Shown here piece after piece: positions 63,036-64,000 of a stretch of 64,000 bases of DNA (position 1 is the first letter of the stretch; each line of letters starts with the position of its first letter). This DNA comes from Lacticaseibacillus saniviri JCM 17471 = DSM 24301. GTDB lineage: Bacteria > Bacillota > Bacilli > Lactobacillales > Lactobacillaceae. Position numbers and translations under genes: made by a program. The notes beneath the pieces were generated by a model that saw nothing but the letters and a program-made list of their open reading frames with translations, was not told the DNA's origin and did no database searches. The stretch covers positions 17,884 to 81,883 of the forward strand of contig NZ_BBBX01000008.1 of NCBI RefSeq assembly GCF_001311785.1, read 5' to 3'.

Positions 63036-63974
63036 ATGATTCAAATTGGTAAATCAACAGTGCTGGCAGAGCCGCTCGGACTCGGCACCAACAAAGTCGG
63101 CGGATACAACTTGTTTCCGCATCTCAATGACCAAATGGGCCGCGATGTGGTCAAAACCGCGCTCGATAATGGCATTAACATGATTGATACCGCGTTTGTT
63201 TACGGCTACGGTCACAGTGAAGAATTGATTGGCCAAGTGCTCAAGGATTTCCCACGCGATAAAGTCGTGGTCGCGACCAAGGGCGCCCACTATATCGAAT
63301 CGAGTGGCTTGGTCGTTCGCCGCAATGATCCCGCATTCTTGCGTGAAACCTTGGAAGCCAGTCTCAAGCGCTTGAACCTGGATTACGTCGATATCTTCTA
63401 TATTCACTTCCCAGATGGCGTGACCCCACCCATTGAGGCGGTCGAAGAACTGACAAAGCTGAAAAAAGAAGGCAAGTTGCGGGCGATTGGCCTCTCTAAC
63501 TTCGATCTCGATCAGATCAAGGCCGCCAATATTACCGGCCAAATCGATATCGTTGAGAATCGCTATAACCTGTTCCAACGTGAGCCAGAGGCCAAGCTAT
63601 TGCCCTATCTCATGCAACAACAAATCACTTTTGTGCCATACGAACCGTTCGCAGAATCATTGTTGACGGGCCGCTACCTCGATCCACAGAATCCACCGCG
63701 ATTCGATTTCAGTGATCACCGCCAAAAGAATTTCCTATTCCTGCCCGAACAAGTGCCAGGCAACATCGAAAAAGTGGCCAAGCTTCAACCAATTGCGGCA
63801 CGCTACAACACATCTATTGCAGCACTCGTACTCGCATGGTATCTGAAGCATCCACTGATTGGCGCGGTTATTCCAGGCGCACGCACGCCTGAACAAGTCT
63901 TGAGCAACGTGCAGGCGCGTGATATCGACTTGAGTAACGCGGACTTTGAAACCATCGATGGGATTTTTAAATGA
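63036..63974 (+). CDS. Aldo/keto reductase
   Basis: The ATG at 63036 has GAGGTGA about 7 bases upstream; an earlier in-frame start at 63012 has none. The product has 312 residues. The catalytic tetrad of the family is visible: Asp51, Tyr56 (FVYGYGHS), Lys82 (ATKG) and His124 (YIHFPD). The C-terminal GAVIPGARTPEQV is the NADPH-binding signature. The enzyme reduces aldehydes or ketones in the cytoplasm; the substrate is unknown. Its stop overlaps the next start by 4 bases. Confidence 0.9.
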   Translation: MIQIGKSTVLAEPLGLGTNKVGGYNLFPHLNDQMGRDVVKTALDNGINMIDTAFVYGYGHSEELIGQVLKDFPRDKVVVATKGAHYIESSGLVVRRNDPAFLRETLEASLKRLNLDYVDIFYIHFPDGVTPPIEAVEELTKLKKEGKLRAIGLSNFDLDQIKAANITGQIDIVENRYNLFQREPEAKLLPYLMQQQITFVPYEPFAESLLTGRYLDPQNPPRFDFSDHRQKNFLFLPEQVPGNIEKVAKLQPIAARYNTSIAALVLAWYLKHPLIGAVIPGARTPEQVLSNVQARDIDLSNADFETIDGIFK

Positions 63975-64000
63975 AAATAGCAGTGTGGCAAAGTATCTGC
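63971..64000 (+). CDS. Start of a further gene (cut by window edge)
   Basis: An ATG in an ATGA overlap with the aldo/keto reductase stop opens MKIAVWQSIC to the window end. Coupled translation with the reductase is likely. Ten codons are too few to name a family. Confidence 0.45.
   Translation, partial: MKIAVWQSIC

Overview
The window looks like a chromosomal segment of a lactic acid bacterium of the family Lactobacillaceae. The evidence is a KxYKxGKxW-type signal peptide with MucBP-like modules, many WxL-domain surface proteins with DUF916/DUF3324 membrane partners (the 'csc' cell-surface complex genes known from lactobacilli and enterococci), a class A sortase with an LPxTG substrate, a four-gene OpuC-type osmolyte importer and a classical tRNA-Asn. 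The genus cannot be fixed from the sequence alone. No transposase, phage gene, CRISPR array or origin was seen.

Layout. 1-5 kb: secreted or cell-wall proteins built from SLAP/SH3-like repeats (signature YNLGGNQW), a tRNA-Asn and a small methyltransferase-like protein. 5-19 kb: general genes, namely PH-domain membrane proteins (YdbS/YdbT type), a glutamine amidotransferase, a CorC/HlyC-type membrane protein, a DUF915-like hydrolase with an acyltransferase, a Gln-rich lipoprotein, a YeiH exporter divergent from a LysR regulator, a UMF1-type MFS protein, and a DHA2 MFS pump with a small partner. Two families of structured intergenic repeats lie between these genes. 19-57 kb: a very large WxL surface locus in two converging arms. 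The plus arm (19.4-35.5 kb) has five L-type-lectin/WxL proteins of 712-825 aa, two small WxL proteins, one DUF916/DUF3324 protein and an SDR oxidoreductase. The minus arm (57.2-36.1 kb) has three giant WxL-like proteins of about 1,300 aa, sortase A, three consecutive DUF916/DUF3324 proteins, an LPxTG protein, three further small WxL proteins and a fifth DUF916/DUF3324 protein. 57-64 kb: a GH13 alpha-glucosidase, the opuCABCD operon behind a leader with a terminator-like hairpin, an aldo/keto reductase and the first codons of another gene.

How the genes work together. WxL domains are known to bind peptidoglycan non-covalently, and DUF916/DUF3324 proteins are membrane-anchored partners of WxL proteins. 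I infer that the locus encodes alternative surface complexes: lectin-type WxL proteins and giant WxL proteins displayed on the wall by five membrane anchors, plus one sortase-anchored stalk.

Reliability warning. At least 32 single-base frameshifts interrupt otherwise intact genes, about one per 2 kb. They occur in transporters, an enzyme and surface proteins alike, mostly as one base missing from a short homopolymer. Every resolved case becomes a full-length family member when one base is restored. I therefore read most of them as sequence errors and give whole-gene coordinates, marked 'frameshifted as read'.
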